NCBI GenBank assembly: GCA_937966095.1
Contig: CALCKF010000076.1
Span: 1-40,133, forward strand
Length of the DNA: 40,133 bases
Reading direction: 5' to 3'
Source: an uncultured Eubacterium sp.
GTDB lineage: Bacteria; Bacillota; Clostridia; Peptostreptococcales; Anaerovoracaceae
The position numbers were made by a program, and so were the translations under genes. Every line of letters starts with the position of its first letter. The first letter of the stretch is position 1. Of the stretch, positions 32,204-40,133 are shown one piece after another. Below the pieces are notes generated by a model, which did not search any database, was not told the DNA's origin, and saw only the letters and a list, made by a program, of their open reading frames with translations.

Positions 32204-33273
32204 GCAGATTTTTATGTGACAGATACAGAACGCTGAAACCATATACACCGGGAGAACAGCCTAAAATTGCAGGACGTCTGATAAAGCTGAATACCAATGA
32301 AAATCCTTACGGACCCGCACCTGGTGCAGTCAAAGTGATGAATGATGAGATTGAGAGGCTGAACCTTTATCCGGATCCTGAAGCATCATTATTTACAGAG
32401 GCTGTAGCAGGATATTACGGGATAGACAGCAATCAGGTTATAGCAGGAAACGGATCTGATGAGATGCTTGCTTTTGTATTCATGGCACTCCAGGGGCCGA
32501 ATGGAAAGATATATTTCCCGGAAATAAGTTATAGCTTTTATCCTGTGTACTGTGATATTTTTGGTGCCGAAGGGATAAAAGTGCCTCTTGATAATGATTT
32601 TTCAATAAATCCTGAGGACTATTTCGGTGTTGACGGTACAATCGTCATAACAAATCCTAATGCACCTACCGGCATGGCTCTTTCTTTGCAGCAGATAGAA
32701 AAAATACTGGAAGAAAACCGGGATTCCCTTGTAGTCATAGATGAGGCGTATGTAGACTTCGGAGCGGAGAGTGCTGTAAAGCTGATAGATATGTATGATA
32801 ATCTTCTGGTGATTCAGACTCTTTCAAAATCCAGAAGCCTTGCCGGCGCAAGAATTGGGTTCGCCATGGGAAACTCTGATATAATAGAAGATCTCAACAG
32901 GATAAAATTCAGTTTTAATCCGTATAATCTCAACAGATTGTCTATACTGGCAGGAAAAGAAGCTATGGATGACAGGGAGTATTTTGAAGAGACAAGGCAT
33001 TGCATAATGAGAACCAGGGAGATTTTCGTTGATAAAATGCGTAATATGGGATTTTATGTATTGCCTTCAAAGGCAAATTTCGTTTTTGCTGCAAGCGATC
33101 AGATTCCTGGGGAGAAGTATTTCTCTGAGCTTAGAAAATATAATATAATAGTAAGGCATTTTAATGATGAAAAAATCAATAATTATGTTAGAATTACGAT
33201 AGGCACGCCTGATGATATGGATGCCCTTGTAAGAGCCACCGAAGAAATACTTGATAAAAACCGCAGGAGGTAA
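32200..33273 (+). CDS. hisC: Histidinol-phosphate aminotransferase
   Basis: 357 residues. PLP-fold motifs are present: KLNTNENPYGPAPG (about 28-41), AGNGSDEMLAFVF, NPNAPTGMALS, VVIDEAYVDF, and the lysine of the Schiff base in TLSKSRSLAGARIGFAMG (about 207-224). It converts imidazole acetol-phosphate to histidinol-phosphate. It overlaps hisG directly, so the place where hisD usually sits in clostridial his operons is empty. Confidence 0.94.
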   Translation: MSRFLCDRYRTLKPYTPGEQPKIAGRLIKLNTNENPYGPAPGAVKVMNDEIERLNLYPDPEASLFTEAVAGYYGIDSNQVIAGNGSDEMLAFVFMALQGPNGKIYFPEISYSFYPVYCDIFGAEGIKVPLDNDFSINPEDYFGVDGTIVITNPNAPTGMALSLQQIEKILEENRDSLVVIDEAYVDFGAESAVKLIDMYDNLLVIQTLSKSRSLAGARIGFAMGNSDIIEDLNRIKFSFNPYNLNRLSILAGKEAMDDREYFEETRHCIMRTREIFVDKMRNMGFYVLPSKANFVFAASDQIPGEKYFSELRKYNIIVRHFNDEKINNYVRITIGTPDDMDALVRATEEILDKNRRR

Positions 33274-33279
33274 TACATA

Positions 33280-33867
33280 ATGAGAAGAAAAAAAATTGTC
33301 AGAGATACCAAAGAAACAAAAATAGTGCTTGCTCTCGAGATAGACGGGACAGGTGCATATGAGATAAACACGGGCTGCGGTTTTCTTGATCATATGCTTG
33401 AATTGTTCACCAGGCATGGCAGGTTCGATATAGCAGTTGACTGCAACGGAGACACAGATGTTGACTATCATCATACAGTCGAAGACATAGGAATAGCGCT
33501 TGGATGCGCGTTTAGAGATGCTCTGGGTGATAAACGCGGGATATACAGATATGGAAGCATGCTGCTTCCTATGGATGAAGCGCTTGTGATGTGTGCTGTG
33601 GATATAAGTGGCAGAAGTCATCTGACATTTGACGTTGAGATACCAACAGAGAAGGTAGGAGATTTTGATACTCAGCTGGTAAAGGAGTTCATAACCGCTT
33701 TTTCCCGAGAAATGGGAGTTACGATGCATATAAGGATGCTGACCGGAGAAAATTCTCATCATATCATCGAAGCGGTATTTAAAGGAATGGGACGTGCATT
33801 GCGCCATGCGTGCTGTATCGAAGAAGAATATGCGGATGAGATTCCGTCTACAAAAGGAGTTTTATAA
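33280..33867 (+). CDS. hisB: Imidazoleglycerol-phosphate dehydratase
   Basis: 195 residues, monofunctional (no N-terminal phosphatase domain). Metal-binding histidine motifs are GCGFLDHMLELFTRHGRFD (about 30-48) and DYHHTVEDIGIALG (about 65-78), with a second set HHIIEAVFKGMGRALRHAC near the C-terminus. The gene lies 6 bp after hisC behind GCAGGAGG. It abuts hisH, whose ATG follows the stop directly. Confidence 0.95.
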   Translation: MRRKKIVRDTKETKIVLALEIDGTGAYEINTGCGFLDHMLELFTRHGRFDIAVDCNGDTDVDYHHTVEDIGIALGCAFRDALGDKRGIYRYGSMLLPMDEALVMCAVDISGRSHLTFDVEIPTEKVGDFDTQLVKEFITAFSREMGVTMHIRMLTGENSHHIIEAVFKGMGRALRHACCIEEEYADEIPSTKGVL

Positions 33868-34488
33868 ATGATTGCTATAATAGATTACGGTGTCGGGAAT
33901 CTGTTTTCCCTTACAGCCTCTCTTGATTATCTGGGGGCTGAGACGAAAGTGACCGGAAAGAAAGAAGATATACAAAAGGCCGATCGGATAATACTTCCGG
34001 GAGTAGGAGCTTTTGAAGATGCAATAGATAAGCTTGAAGCAACAGGACTTGTAGATACAATAAAGAGAGAAGCTGAGAAGGGAAAGCCTCTGCTTGGCAT
34101 ATGCCTTGGCATGCAGCTGTTGTTTGATGAAAGTCATGAGTATGGACTGCACAAGGGACTCGGACTTGTAAAAGGTGTAGTTGCTTCTATAGATGACGAT
34201 CTGAAGACAAAGGACATATATGATCTCAAAGTGCCCCATATAGGCTGGAATGCACTTAGTTTCAGTCAGGAAGAGCCCCTGTTTAAATACATAGATCAGG
34301 GAGACTATGTTTACTATGTGCACAGCTTTTACGGAAAACAATGTGAGGATAGTACGATAGCCTATTCCATGTATGGGATAAAGATAACTGGAGCAGTACG
34401 CAATGGAAATGTTTACGGGACTCAGTTTCATCCTGAAAAAAGCGGAAAAGTCGGGCTGAATATACTTAAAGCGTTTATGGAGGTATAA
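33868..34488 (+). CDS. hisH: Imidazole glycerol phosphate synthase, glutaminase subunit
   Basis: 206 residues. It is a class I glutamine amidotransferase: oxyanion GVGAFEDAI, nucleophile cysteine in GICLGMQLLFD (about 77-87), and the His-Glu pair in GTQFHPEKSGK (about 186-196). It feeds ammonia to HisF. It begins with the base after the hisB stop, with AAAGGAG inside the hisB end. Confidence 0.95.
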   Translation: MIAIIDYGVGNLFSLTASLDYLGAETKVTGKKEDIQKADRIILPGVGAFEDAIDKLEATGLVDTIKREAEKGKPLLGICLGMQLLFDESHEYGLHKGLGLVKGVVASIDDDLKTKDIYDLKVPHIGWNALSFSQEEPLFKYIDQGDYVYYVHSFYGKQCEDSTIAYSMYGIKITGAVRNGNVYGTQFHPEKSGKVGLNILKAFMEV

Positions 34489-34495
34489 TGCGAAA

Positions 34496-35206
34496 ATGAA
34501 GATTTTCCCTGCGATAGATTTGAGAGACGGCAAGGTAGTAAGGCTGTTTCAGGGTGATTATGATAAGATGACAGTATACAGTGAAGACCCTGTCAAAGTT
34601 GCACAATCATTCAGAAATGACGGGGCAGACTGCTTGCATCTTGTGGATTTGGACGGTGCTAAGGACGGTCGGCTTGTTAATTTTGATATAATAAAGACTA
34701 TAACACAAAAAGTGGATATGTTTGTGGAAGTCGGCGGTGGAATAAGAGATGAGAAGCGTATATGCCAGTATCTCGATTTAGGCGTAGGCCGCGTGATATT
34801 GGGAACTGTAGCAGTCAAAGATCCTGGATTTCTTAAGGAAATGGTCGATAAATACGGTGATAATATAGCAGTAGGAGTCGATGCACTTGATGGATATGTT
34901 GCTGTAAACGGATGGAAGGAGATCACTGAGATGAGAAGTCTCGAGTTCTGCAGATATCTCAGGGATATAGGCATAAGAACGGTTATATATACTGATATAT
35001 CGAGAGACGGAAGCCTGCAGGGGACCAATATGGAGGTCTATAAAGAGCTTGCTGAGATAGATGGGCTTGATATAGTGGCATCAGGAGGCATAAGTTTTGA
35101 GGAAGAAATAACCTCTTTAAAAGGGATTGTGTCTGGAGCTATCCTCGGAAAGGCTTTGTACAGCGGATCGCTGGACCTTAAAAGGGCTGTCGAACTAGCA
35201 GTATAG
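34496..35206 (+). CDS. hisA: ProFAR isomerase (1-(5-phosphoribosyl)-5-[(5-phosphoribosylamino)methylideneamino]imidazole-4-carboxamide isomerase)
   Basis: 236 residues forming a (beta-alpha)8 barrel. It starts MKIFPAIDLRDGKVVRLFQGDY, with the catalytic Asp in AIDL. Phosphate-binding loops are VEVGGGIRDEKR (about 80-91) and IVASGGISFEEEI (about 196-208), with YTDISRDGSLQGTN between. It sits 7 bp after hisH behind GGAGG. Confidence 0.95.
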   Translation: MKIFPAIDLRDGKVVRLFQGDYDKMTVYSEDPVKVAQSFRNDGADCLHLVDLDGAKDGRLVNFDIIKTITQKVDMFVEVGGGIRDEKRICQYLDLGVGRVILGTVAVKDPGFLKEMVDKYGDNIAVGVDALDGYVAVNGWKEITEMRSLEFCRYLRDIGIRTVIYTDISRDGSLQGTNMEVYKELAEIDGLDIVASGGISFEEEITSLKGIVSGAILGKALYSGSLDLKRAVELAV

Positions 35207-35228
35207 ATTTTAATGGAAAGGCGGAATC

Positions 35229-35984
35229 ATGATAACCAAAAGAATAATACCATGTTTGGATGTCAGAAATGGCAGAGTAGTAAAAGGCAGAAAATTTGAA
35301 GGGATACAGGATGTTTCGGATCCTGTTGAGATGGCCAGGTTTTACAATGAAGAAGGAGCAGACGAGCTGGTTTTTTATGACATAACGGCTAGTGTTGAAG
35401 AGCGTGGACTGTTCACGGAAATATTAAAAAAAGTTGCTTCTGAGATATTTATACCTCTTACGGTGGGCGGCGGGATAAATTCGTTGGATGACTTTGACAG
35501 AGTTTTAAAATGCGGAGCCGATAAAGTGAGCGTAAACAGCGGAGCTATAGCTGACCCTGATATTATAGAAAAAGCCGCAAAAAAATATGGCGATCAGTGT
35601 GTTGTCTTAAGTATGGATATAAAACGCGTGGACGGCAGCTTCAGACTGTTTGCAAAGGGTGGCCGTGAGGATACCGGTATGGATGCGATCCAGTGGGCAG
35701 TAGATGGTGTTGCAAGAGGAGCAGGTGAGCTGGTGGTCAACAGCATTGATACAGATGGTGTAAAGGAAGGATTTGATCTGGAGATGCTGGATAAGATAGC
35801 AGCTAAAGTCAATGTACCGATAATAGCATCGGGAGGAGCAGGGAAAATGGAGGATTTTTCTGAACTGTTCAGGCATAGAGGGATAGATGCGGGCCTTGCA
35901 GCGAGTATATTCCATTATAAAGAAATAAGGATAGTCGATTTAAAAGAATATTTGAAAGATCATGGTGTGGAGGTCAGATTGTAG
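35229..35984 (+). CDS. hisF: Imidazole glycerol phosphate synthase, cyclase subunit
   Basis: 251 residues. It starts MITKRIIPCLDVRNGRVVKGRKF with the catalytic aspartate in CLDV. Other landmarks are LTVGGGINSLDDF (about 78-90), SMDIKRVDGSF and the second catalytic Asp in NSIDTDGVKEGFD (about 174-186). It uses ammonia from HisH to form IGP and AICAR. It lies directly ahead of hisIE. Confidence 0.95.
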   Translation: MITKRIIPCLDVRNGRVVKGRKFEGIQDVSDPVEMARFYNEEGADELVFYDITASVEERGLFTEILKKVASEIFIPLTVGGGINSLDDFDRVLKCGADKVSVNSGAIADPDIIEKAAKKYGDQCVVLSMDIKRVDGSFRLFAKGGREDTGMDAIQWAVDGVARGAGELVVNSIDTDGVKEGFDLEMLDKIAAKVNVPIIASGGAGKMEDFSELFRHRGIDAGLAASIFHYKEIRIVDLKEYLKDHGVEVRL

Positions 35985-35985
35985 A

Positions 35986-36630
35986 ATGGATATTGACAGA
36001 TTGAAATTTGATGAGAAAGGACTTATTCCTGCAGTTGTTCAGGATTATTACAGTAAACAAGTGCTGACAGTGGCCTATATGAACAGAGAAGCTATAGAAA
36101 TAACACTGAAAGAGGGAACTACTTGTTTTTTCAGCAGGAGCAGACAGGAGCTATGGAGAAAAGGCGAGACAAGCGGCAATACACAGAAGGTGGTAAGTAT
36201 AACATCTGACTGTGACTATGATGCTCTGGTAATAGAAGTGATCAAAAATGGCCCGGCATGTCATACAGGTGCCGAAAGCTGTTTTTTCAATACAGAGTAT
36301 ATTTGTGATGATGAGACTCCGTTTTCATATGAAGGACTGTACCGGATGATAGAAGGCAGGAAAACAGACCCCAAAGAGGGAAGCTATACTACATACCTGT
36401 TCGAAAAGGGAATGGAAAAGATACTTAAAAAGGTCGGAGAAGAGGCAACTGAGGTTATAATTGCCGGAGCAAAAAACGATAAAGAGGAGACCATATATGA
36501 GATATCGGATCTGGCATACCATATAATGGTAATGATGGTCGAACAGGGAATAGAATTGAAAGATGTGATGGCGGAACTTGCAAAGCGTCATGTGATAGAC
36601 CACAAGGTAAAGCAGGAAAGAATGAGATAA
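35986..36630 (+). CDS. hisI: Bifunctional phosphoribosyl-AMP cyclohydrolase / phosphoribosyl-ATP pyrophosphatase
   Basis: 214 residues from the ATG at 35986, one base after the hisF stop, with GGAGG about 12 nt upstream. The HisI domain (about 1-110) shows VAYMNREAIEITL, RSRQELWRKGETSGN and the zinc-site CHTGAESCFF. The HisE domain (about 115-214) shows GSYTTYLFEKGMEKILKKVGEEATEVIIAGA and DLAYHIMVMM. Last gene of the his run; no clear terminator follows. Confidence 0.95.
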   Translation: MDIDRLKFDEKGLIPAVVQDYYSKQVLTVAYMNREAIEITLKEGTTCFFSRSRQELWRKGETSGNTQKVVSITSDCDYDALVIEVIKNGPACHTGAESCFFNTEYICDDETPFSYEGLYRMIEGRKTDPKEGSYTTYLFEKGMEKILKKVGEEATEVIIAGAKNDKEETIYEISDLAYHIMVMMVEQGIELKDVMAELAKRHVIDHKVKQERMR

Positions 36631-36781
36631 TTTGTCGAAAGATGTCAAACAATAGAAAAATATAATGCAATATGGCACAGTATGTCGATTAAATCCACTG
36701 TAGATATTTTGGCTTAACGGATAAAATATTTGTTGTAAATACTTGTAGTATTTTATAAAAAATTGATACAGGGAGATTGAT

Positions 36782-37957
36782 ATGAAGAGTGAAGCTGAAA
36801 AGGCGAACGATGCCAAAACCGAATTTTTATCAAATCTGTCGCATGAGATAAGAACACCTTTAAACGTGATAGTCGGTATGTGTGATATCGCGAGAAACCA
36901 TATAGATGACAGAGATAAGGTGGAATCATGCCTTTATAAGATAAGTGTTGCCGGTGATCATATTACCGAACTGGTCAATGATATTCTGGATATTACCAGA
37001 ATAGAACAGGGCAGAGCATCTGTGAAGGAGGAAGCTTTCAATATAGAGAGATTGACAGATGAGATAAGAAATATGCTGGAACCGCTGGCATCCGGCAAAC
37101 ATATAATTTTCCGGATATCGGACAAAGGCGTCGTAAACAGGGAGATAGTCGGCGATTACAGTCATGTTTTCCAGGTTATGATCAATCTCGGCACAAATGC
37201 GATAAAATATACACCACAGGGAGGTTTTGCCGAGATACTGATAACAGAGATAGAAAATGAAAAACCGGATATGGTGACCTATTGTTTTTCATGCCAGGAT
37301 AATGGGATAGGTATGCCGGATGAATTTCTTGAACGTATATTTGATCCTTTCACAAGATACGAGGATGCCGGTGTCAATAAAGCGGGCGGTTATGGACTTG
37401 GGATGTCCATAGTTAAAAAAATAGTGGAAACATTAAACGGAAGGATACATATAAAAAGTACTCAGGGTACAGGCACTACAGTGACAGTGGAATTTGATTT
37501 CGGACTTGCATCAGGCGGGGATGAAAAGAGGGGAGTAGAAGATTTCAAAAATCAGGAACTTAAGCGTATACGTGAAAAAAGAATAGTCCTTGTGGCTGAG
37601 GATCTTAATGACAATAAAGAGGTCCTGGTGGAGTTTCTTGAAGATCTGGGCTATGAGGTCAGAACAGCGGATAACGGCGAGGAAGCCGTAGATATGTTCA
37701 TGGATTCGGAGGAAGGATTTTATAAGGCTATACTGATGGACATAGAGATGCCGGTAATGAACGGATATCAGGCAACGATAATGTTGAGAGGGCTGAATCG
37801 TTCAGACAGTGACATACCTGTTATAGCGATGACAGCAAATGCTTTTAAAGACGACAGAGATAAGGCCAAGGCCGCGGGAATGAACGGATACATTATAAAG
37901 CCGTTCAAAATGGAATGCCTTGAACGTGTAATGAAGGAATGGTTAGATGATAATTAG
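36782..37957 (+). CDS. Sensor-less hybrid histidine kinase (HisKA-HATPase-REC)
   Basis: 391 residues. The start is supported by GGGAG six nt upstream. The protein begins directly in the helix before the H-box (FLSNLSHEIRTPLN, His21). N-box NLGTNAIKYT, G1 DNGIGM and G2 GYGLGMSIVKK follow. A receiver domain occupies about 266-391, with ED at the acidic pocket, the phosphoacceptor in LMDIEMPVMNGY (Asp320) and the conserved lysine in IIKPF. It has no membrane segment, PAS or HPt domain. It may act with an unlinked sensor. The gene ends with a terminator and stands alone. Confidence 0.88.
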   Translation: MKSEAEKANDAKTEFLSNLSHEIRTPLNVIVGMCDIARNHIDDRDKVESCLYKISVAGDHITELVNDILDITRIEQGRASVKEEAFNIERLTDEIRNMLEPLASGKHIIFRISDKGVVNREIVGDYSHVFQVMINLGTNAIKYTPQGGFAEILITEIENEKPDMVTYCFSCQDNGIGMPDEFLERIFDPFTRYEDAGVNKAGGYGLGMSIVKKIVETLNGRIHIKSTQGTGTTVTVEFDFGLASGGDEKRGVEDFKNQELKRIREKRIVLVAEDLNDNKEVLVEFLEDLGYEVRTADNGEEAVDMFMDSEEGFYKAILMDIEMPVMNGYQATIMLRGLNRSDSDIPVIAMTANAFKDDRDKAKAAGMNGYIIKPFKMECLERVMKEWLDDN

Positions 37958-37963
37958 CGATAG

Positions 37964-37990
37964 AGGAGCTTCTGGCTCCTTTTATATTGT
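37964..37990 (+). terminator. Intrinsic terminator after the histidine kinase gene
   Basis: AGGAGC / GCTCCT stem with a 5-nt loop followed by TTTATATTGTT. Short stem, moderate strength. Confidence 0.7.
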
Positions 37991-38001
37991 TATATATTAA
38001 G

Positions 38002-38031
38002 GTGACAGGGATATATACTTTATGGTATAAT
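38002..38031 (+). promoter_or_regulatory. Promoter of the pyrH-frr-uppS operon
   Basis: GTGACA (38002-38007), an 18-bp spacer and TATAAT (38026-38031) extended by TGG directly before it. Confidence 0.7.
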
Positions 38032-38066
38032 AAGGCAAATATAAAATCCACATTAAGGAGTCGAAT

Positions 38067-38771
38067 ATGGAGGCAAAATATAAACGTGTGCTGCTTAAGA
38101 TAAGCGGTGAAGCCTTGGCCGGAGAAGACCAGTTCGGGATAAATGAGGATATGCTTAAAAAAGTGGCTCTTCAGATCAAGGATGTAAGAGAGATGGGCGT
38201 TGAAGTAGCGGTTGTTGTAGGCGGTGGGAATTTCTGGAGAGGCAGGACCAGTAAAAGTATGGACAGAGCTACTGCTGACTATATGGGTATGCTGGCTACA
38301 GTGATGAATTCAATGGCACTCCAGGATGCATTCGAGGCTGAAGGAATACCTACCAGGGTGCAGACTGCAATAGAGATGAGAGAGGTAGCGGAGCCATATG
38401 TAAGAAGAAAGGCAATAAGTCATCTGGAACATGGTAAGGTGGTTATTTTCGGAGCGGGAACCGGAAATCCGTTTTTTTCAACTGACACGACGGCGGCGCT
38501 TAGAGCTGCAGAAATAGATGCTGAAGTGATATTGCTGGCAAAAAAAGTGGATGCTGTATATTCTGATGATCCGGAAACGAATCCGGATGCTGTGAAGTAT
38601 GATGTGCTGACACATAGGGAAGTTCTGGAAAAAGATCTTAAGATAATGGATTCTACAGCGGCGTCTCTTTGCAGAGATAATGATATAGCCATACATGTAT
38701 TTGCTCTAGCGGAAGAAGGAAATGTCATGAAAGCCGTTTGCGGAAAGAAGATAGGAACTATAGTGAAATAG
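38067..38771 (+). CDS. pyrH: UMP kinase
   Basis: 234 residues, the standard bacterial hexameric UMP kinase: YKRVLLKISGEALAG (about 5-19), AVVVGGGNFWRGRT (about 49-62), GAGTGNPFFSTDTTAALRA (about 131-149). AAGGAG precedes the ATG. It makes UDP from UMP. The operon starts here; rpsB and tsf, which often precede pyrH, are absent from this neighbourhood. Confidence 0.96.
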   Translation: MEAKYKRVLLKISGEALAGEDQFGINEDMLKKVALQIKDVREMGVEVAVVVGGGNFWRGRTSKSMDRATADYMGMLATVMNSMALQDAFEAEGIPTRVQTAIEMREVAEPYVRRKAISHLEHGKVVIFGAGTGNPFFSTDTTAALRAAEIDAEVILLAKKVDAVYSDDPETNPDAVKYDVLTHREVLEKDLKIMDSTAASLCRDNDIAIHVFALAEEGNVMKAVCGKKIGTIVK

Positions 38772-38796
38772 GTTTTGAAGGAGAAAGAGGAGAAAA

Positions 38797-39354
38797 ATGA
38801 GTGATTTTGATTTAAAGAAACTTGAAGAAAAAATAGAAAAGAGTATAAATGTCTTGAAGGAAGAAATGGGGACAGTGAGGGCAGGACGTGCCAATGCAGC
38901 TCTTGTAGATAAAGTTATGGTGGAGTATTACGGTACTCCTACACCGCTTAAATCACTTGCCAACATAAGTGTTCCTGAACCGAGGACCCTGATGATATCA
39001 CCGTTCGATCCAAAGAGTATTCCGGAGATAGAAAAGGCGATAAATATAGCAAACATAGGTATAAATCCGATAAATGACGGAAAAGTCGTAAGGCTTCAGA
39101 TGCCTCAGGTAACGGAAGAAAGAAGAAAAGAACTTACAAAAGTAGTCAAAAAACTTGGTGAAGAGACTAAGGTGGCTGTAAGGAATCTCAGAAGAGATGC
39201 CAATGAGAAGGTAAAGAAGCTAGAAAAAGACGGAGATTTTACAGAGGATGATACGAAGGATACTCTGGACGATATCCAGAAGGCTGTAGACAAAGCAATA
39301 AAGGATATAGACGGAATCGTAGCAGATAAAGAAAAAGAGATAATGGAAGTTTGA
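38797..39354 (+). CDS. frr: Ribosome recycling factor
   Basis: 185 residues of the two-domain RRF: MGTVRAGRANAALVDKVMVEYYG (about 24-46), then PEPRTLMISPFDP and the C-terminal three-helix part with VRNLRRDANEKVKKLEKDG (about 129-147). It splits post-termination ribosomes with EF-G. It follows pyrH by 25 bp with AAAGAGGAG as ribosome site. Confidence 0.97.
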   Translation: MSDFDLKKLEEKIEKSINVLKEEMGTVRAGRANAALVDKVMVEYYGTPTPLKSLANISVPEPRTLMISPFDPKSIPEIEKAINIANIGINPINDGKVVRLQMPQVTEERRKELTKVVKKLGEETKVAVRNLRRDANEKVKKLEKDGDFTEDDTKDTLDDIQKAVDKAIKDIDGIVADKEKEIMEV

Positions 39355-39381
39355 TAAACAGAAAAAGTCAGAGGAATATGG

Positions 39382-39412
39382 TAGATGTGGCCGAAAGGTC
39401 ACATCTATTTAT
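39382..39412 (+). terminator. GNRA-capped hairpin between frr and uppS
   Basis: An 11-bp stem (TAGATGTGGCC / GGTCACATCTA, one G-U) closed by a GAAA tetraloop, followed only by TTTATG. It is probably a weak terminator or an mRNA processing/stability element inside the operon. Confidence 0.5.
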
Positions 39413-39430
39413 GAAATAAAGGGATTTGAT

Positions 39431-40133
39431 ATGCTTGATAAGGAACGTATGCCGATACATGTTGCCATAATAATGGATGGTAACGGAAGGTGGGCGAAAG
39501 AAAAAGGGCTGCCAAGACTGGCAGGACATAATGCAGGAATGAAAGCAATGAAGAAAATCGTGGATCATTCGGACAAGCTGGGGATAAAGTATCTTACAGT
39601 ATATGCTTTTTCTACGGAAAACTGGAAGCGATCTATAGCAGAGGTGAGCGGTATATTCAAGCTTCTGGTGACATATGTGAACAGTGATCTGAAGGAACTG
39701 GTAGAAAACAATGTAAAAGTCAAAGTTCTGGGTGATTACACAAGACTTCCGAAAGATGCCGTAAAGAGTCTGGAAAGAACTCTTGAGGAGACGAAGGACA
39801 ATACGGGACTGCAGTTCAACATCGCTCTCAATTATGGAGGACGGAGTGAAATAAGAAATGCGGTAGAAGCTATAGGAAGAAAAATTATTGAAGGAAAGTT
39901 TTCTCCGGAAGATATAACAGATGAGATTATTTCTGATGAGCTGACCACGGGAAGGCTTTATGCAGATGTGCCGGATCCTGAACTGATAATCAGGACCAGT
40001 GGTGAATTACGTCTGTCAAACTTCCTGCTGTGGCAGAGTGCTTACAGTGAGCTCGTGTTTCCGGAAGTCATGTGGCCGGATTTCACACCTGAAGAATATG
40101 AAAAGGCCATAGCAGATTATCAGAACAGAGAAC
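39431..40133 (+). CDS. uppS: Undecaprenyl diphosphate synthase (cis-isoprenyl transferase), 3' truncated by window
   Basis: 234 codons are visible, nearly the full 240-250-residue length, and the frame runs off the window. The catalytic aspartate and P-loop-like region are in IIMDGNGRWAKEKGLPRLAGHNAG (about 12-35). YAFSTENWKRS (about 59-69), NYGGRSEIRNA and DPELIIRTSGELRLSNFLLWQSAYSEL follow, all UppS signatures. It builds the C55 lipid carrier for cell-wall synthesis. AAAGGG lies just before the ATG. The pyrH-frr-uppS order is common in Bacillota. Confidence 0.95.
   Translation, partial: MLDKERMPIHVAIIMDGNGRWAKEKGLPRLAGHNAGMKAMKKIVDHSDKLGIKYLTVYAFSTENWKRSIAEVSGIFKLLVTYVNSDLKELVENNVKVKVLGDYTRLPKDAVKSLERTLEETKDNTGLQFNIALNYGGRSEIRNAVEAIGRKIIEGKFSPEDITDEIISDELTTGRLYADVPDPELIIRTSGELRLSNFLLWQSAYSELVFPEVMWPDFTPEEYEKAIADYQNRE

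Noticed and set aside
36631..36781. Histidine kinase as a truncated pseudogene
   Set aside because: The upstream 150 bp has no remnant of a sensor domain in any frame that I can see, and the ATG has its own well-spaced ribosome site.

Overview
The window looks like a chromosome segment of an anaerobic, butyrate-type Clostridia (Bacillota). Supporting signs are a SCIFF peptide with its radical-SAM maturase (a near-universal clostridial pair), a bcd-etfB-etfA module, a Mo-dependent aldehyde oxidoreductase, AT-rich DNA with heavy ATA/AGA codon use, strong AGGAGG-type ribosome sites and plentiful intrinsic terminators. The exact genus is not readable from the sequence; a family XIII/Anaerovoracaceae-like organism is only a guess. 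I see no rRNA, tRNA, CRISPR array, prophage or insertion sequence.

Layout. 1-4.1 kb: tail of a DUF554 membrane protein, a flavin/PNPOx (NimA-like) protein, then a co-directional run of a PF06541 membrane protein, AlkD-like repair protein, DUF3830 protein and an EamA/DMT transporter with a metal-ligand-like histidine tail. 4.2-11.5 kb: a Dlt/Alg-like envelope O-acylation set (carrier protein, MBOAT, AMP-ligase on the other strand, SGNH-type membrane-anchored protein), interrupted by a NitT/TauT-type ABC importer. 11.6-13.1 kb: a Na+/solute (PutP-type) symporter. 13.4-20.5 kb: a D. gigas MOP-like molybdenum aldehyde oxidoreductase with an elaborate leader, followed by a multi-FeS flavoprotein, a small CxxC redox protein, a DUF2321 zinc-ribbon protein, an O6-methylguanine methyltransferase and an ABM monooxygenase-like protein. 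20.5-25.1 kb: crotonase, divergent from bcd-etfB-etfA, with a 691-bp control region carrying a perfect Rex operator. 25.1-26.4 kb: an unknown 103-aa protein coupled to nudC. 26.4-28.0 kb: SCIFF maturase and SCIFF precursor. 28.1-30.3 kb: 5-formyl-THF cyclo-ligase, larB, GNAT. 30.5-36.6 kb: his operon hisZGCBHAF(IE) lacking hisD. 36.8-38.0 kb: a hybrid histidine kinase without a sensor domain. 38.1-40.1 kb: pyrH-frr-uppS (uppS cut by the window end).

How it fits together. The two redox loci (MOP and bcd-etf) appear to share NADH/NAD+ control: bcd has an exact TTGTTAA-N4-TTAACAA Rex site, and a 12/14 match lies at the predicted start of the MOP transcript. The MOP leader also looks like a transcription-attenuating riboswitch: a closed multi-hairpin domain contains a 9-nt segment repeated exactly in the downstream terminator, so the two can compete for the same partner strand. 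The most unusual peptide is the SCIFF precursor, in which both residues corresponding to the characterised CteA cross-link (Cys32 and Thr37) are serine, while the six-cysteine count is kept by an extra C-terminal Cys.
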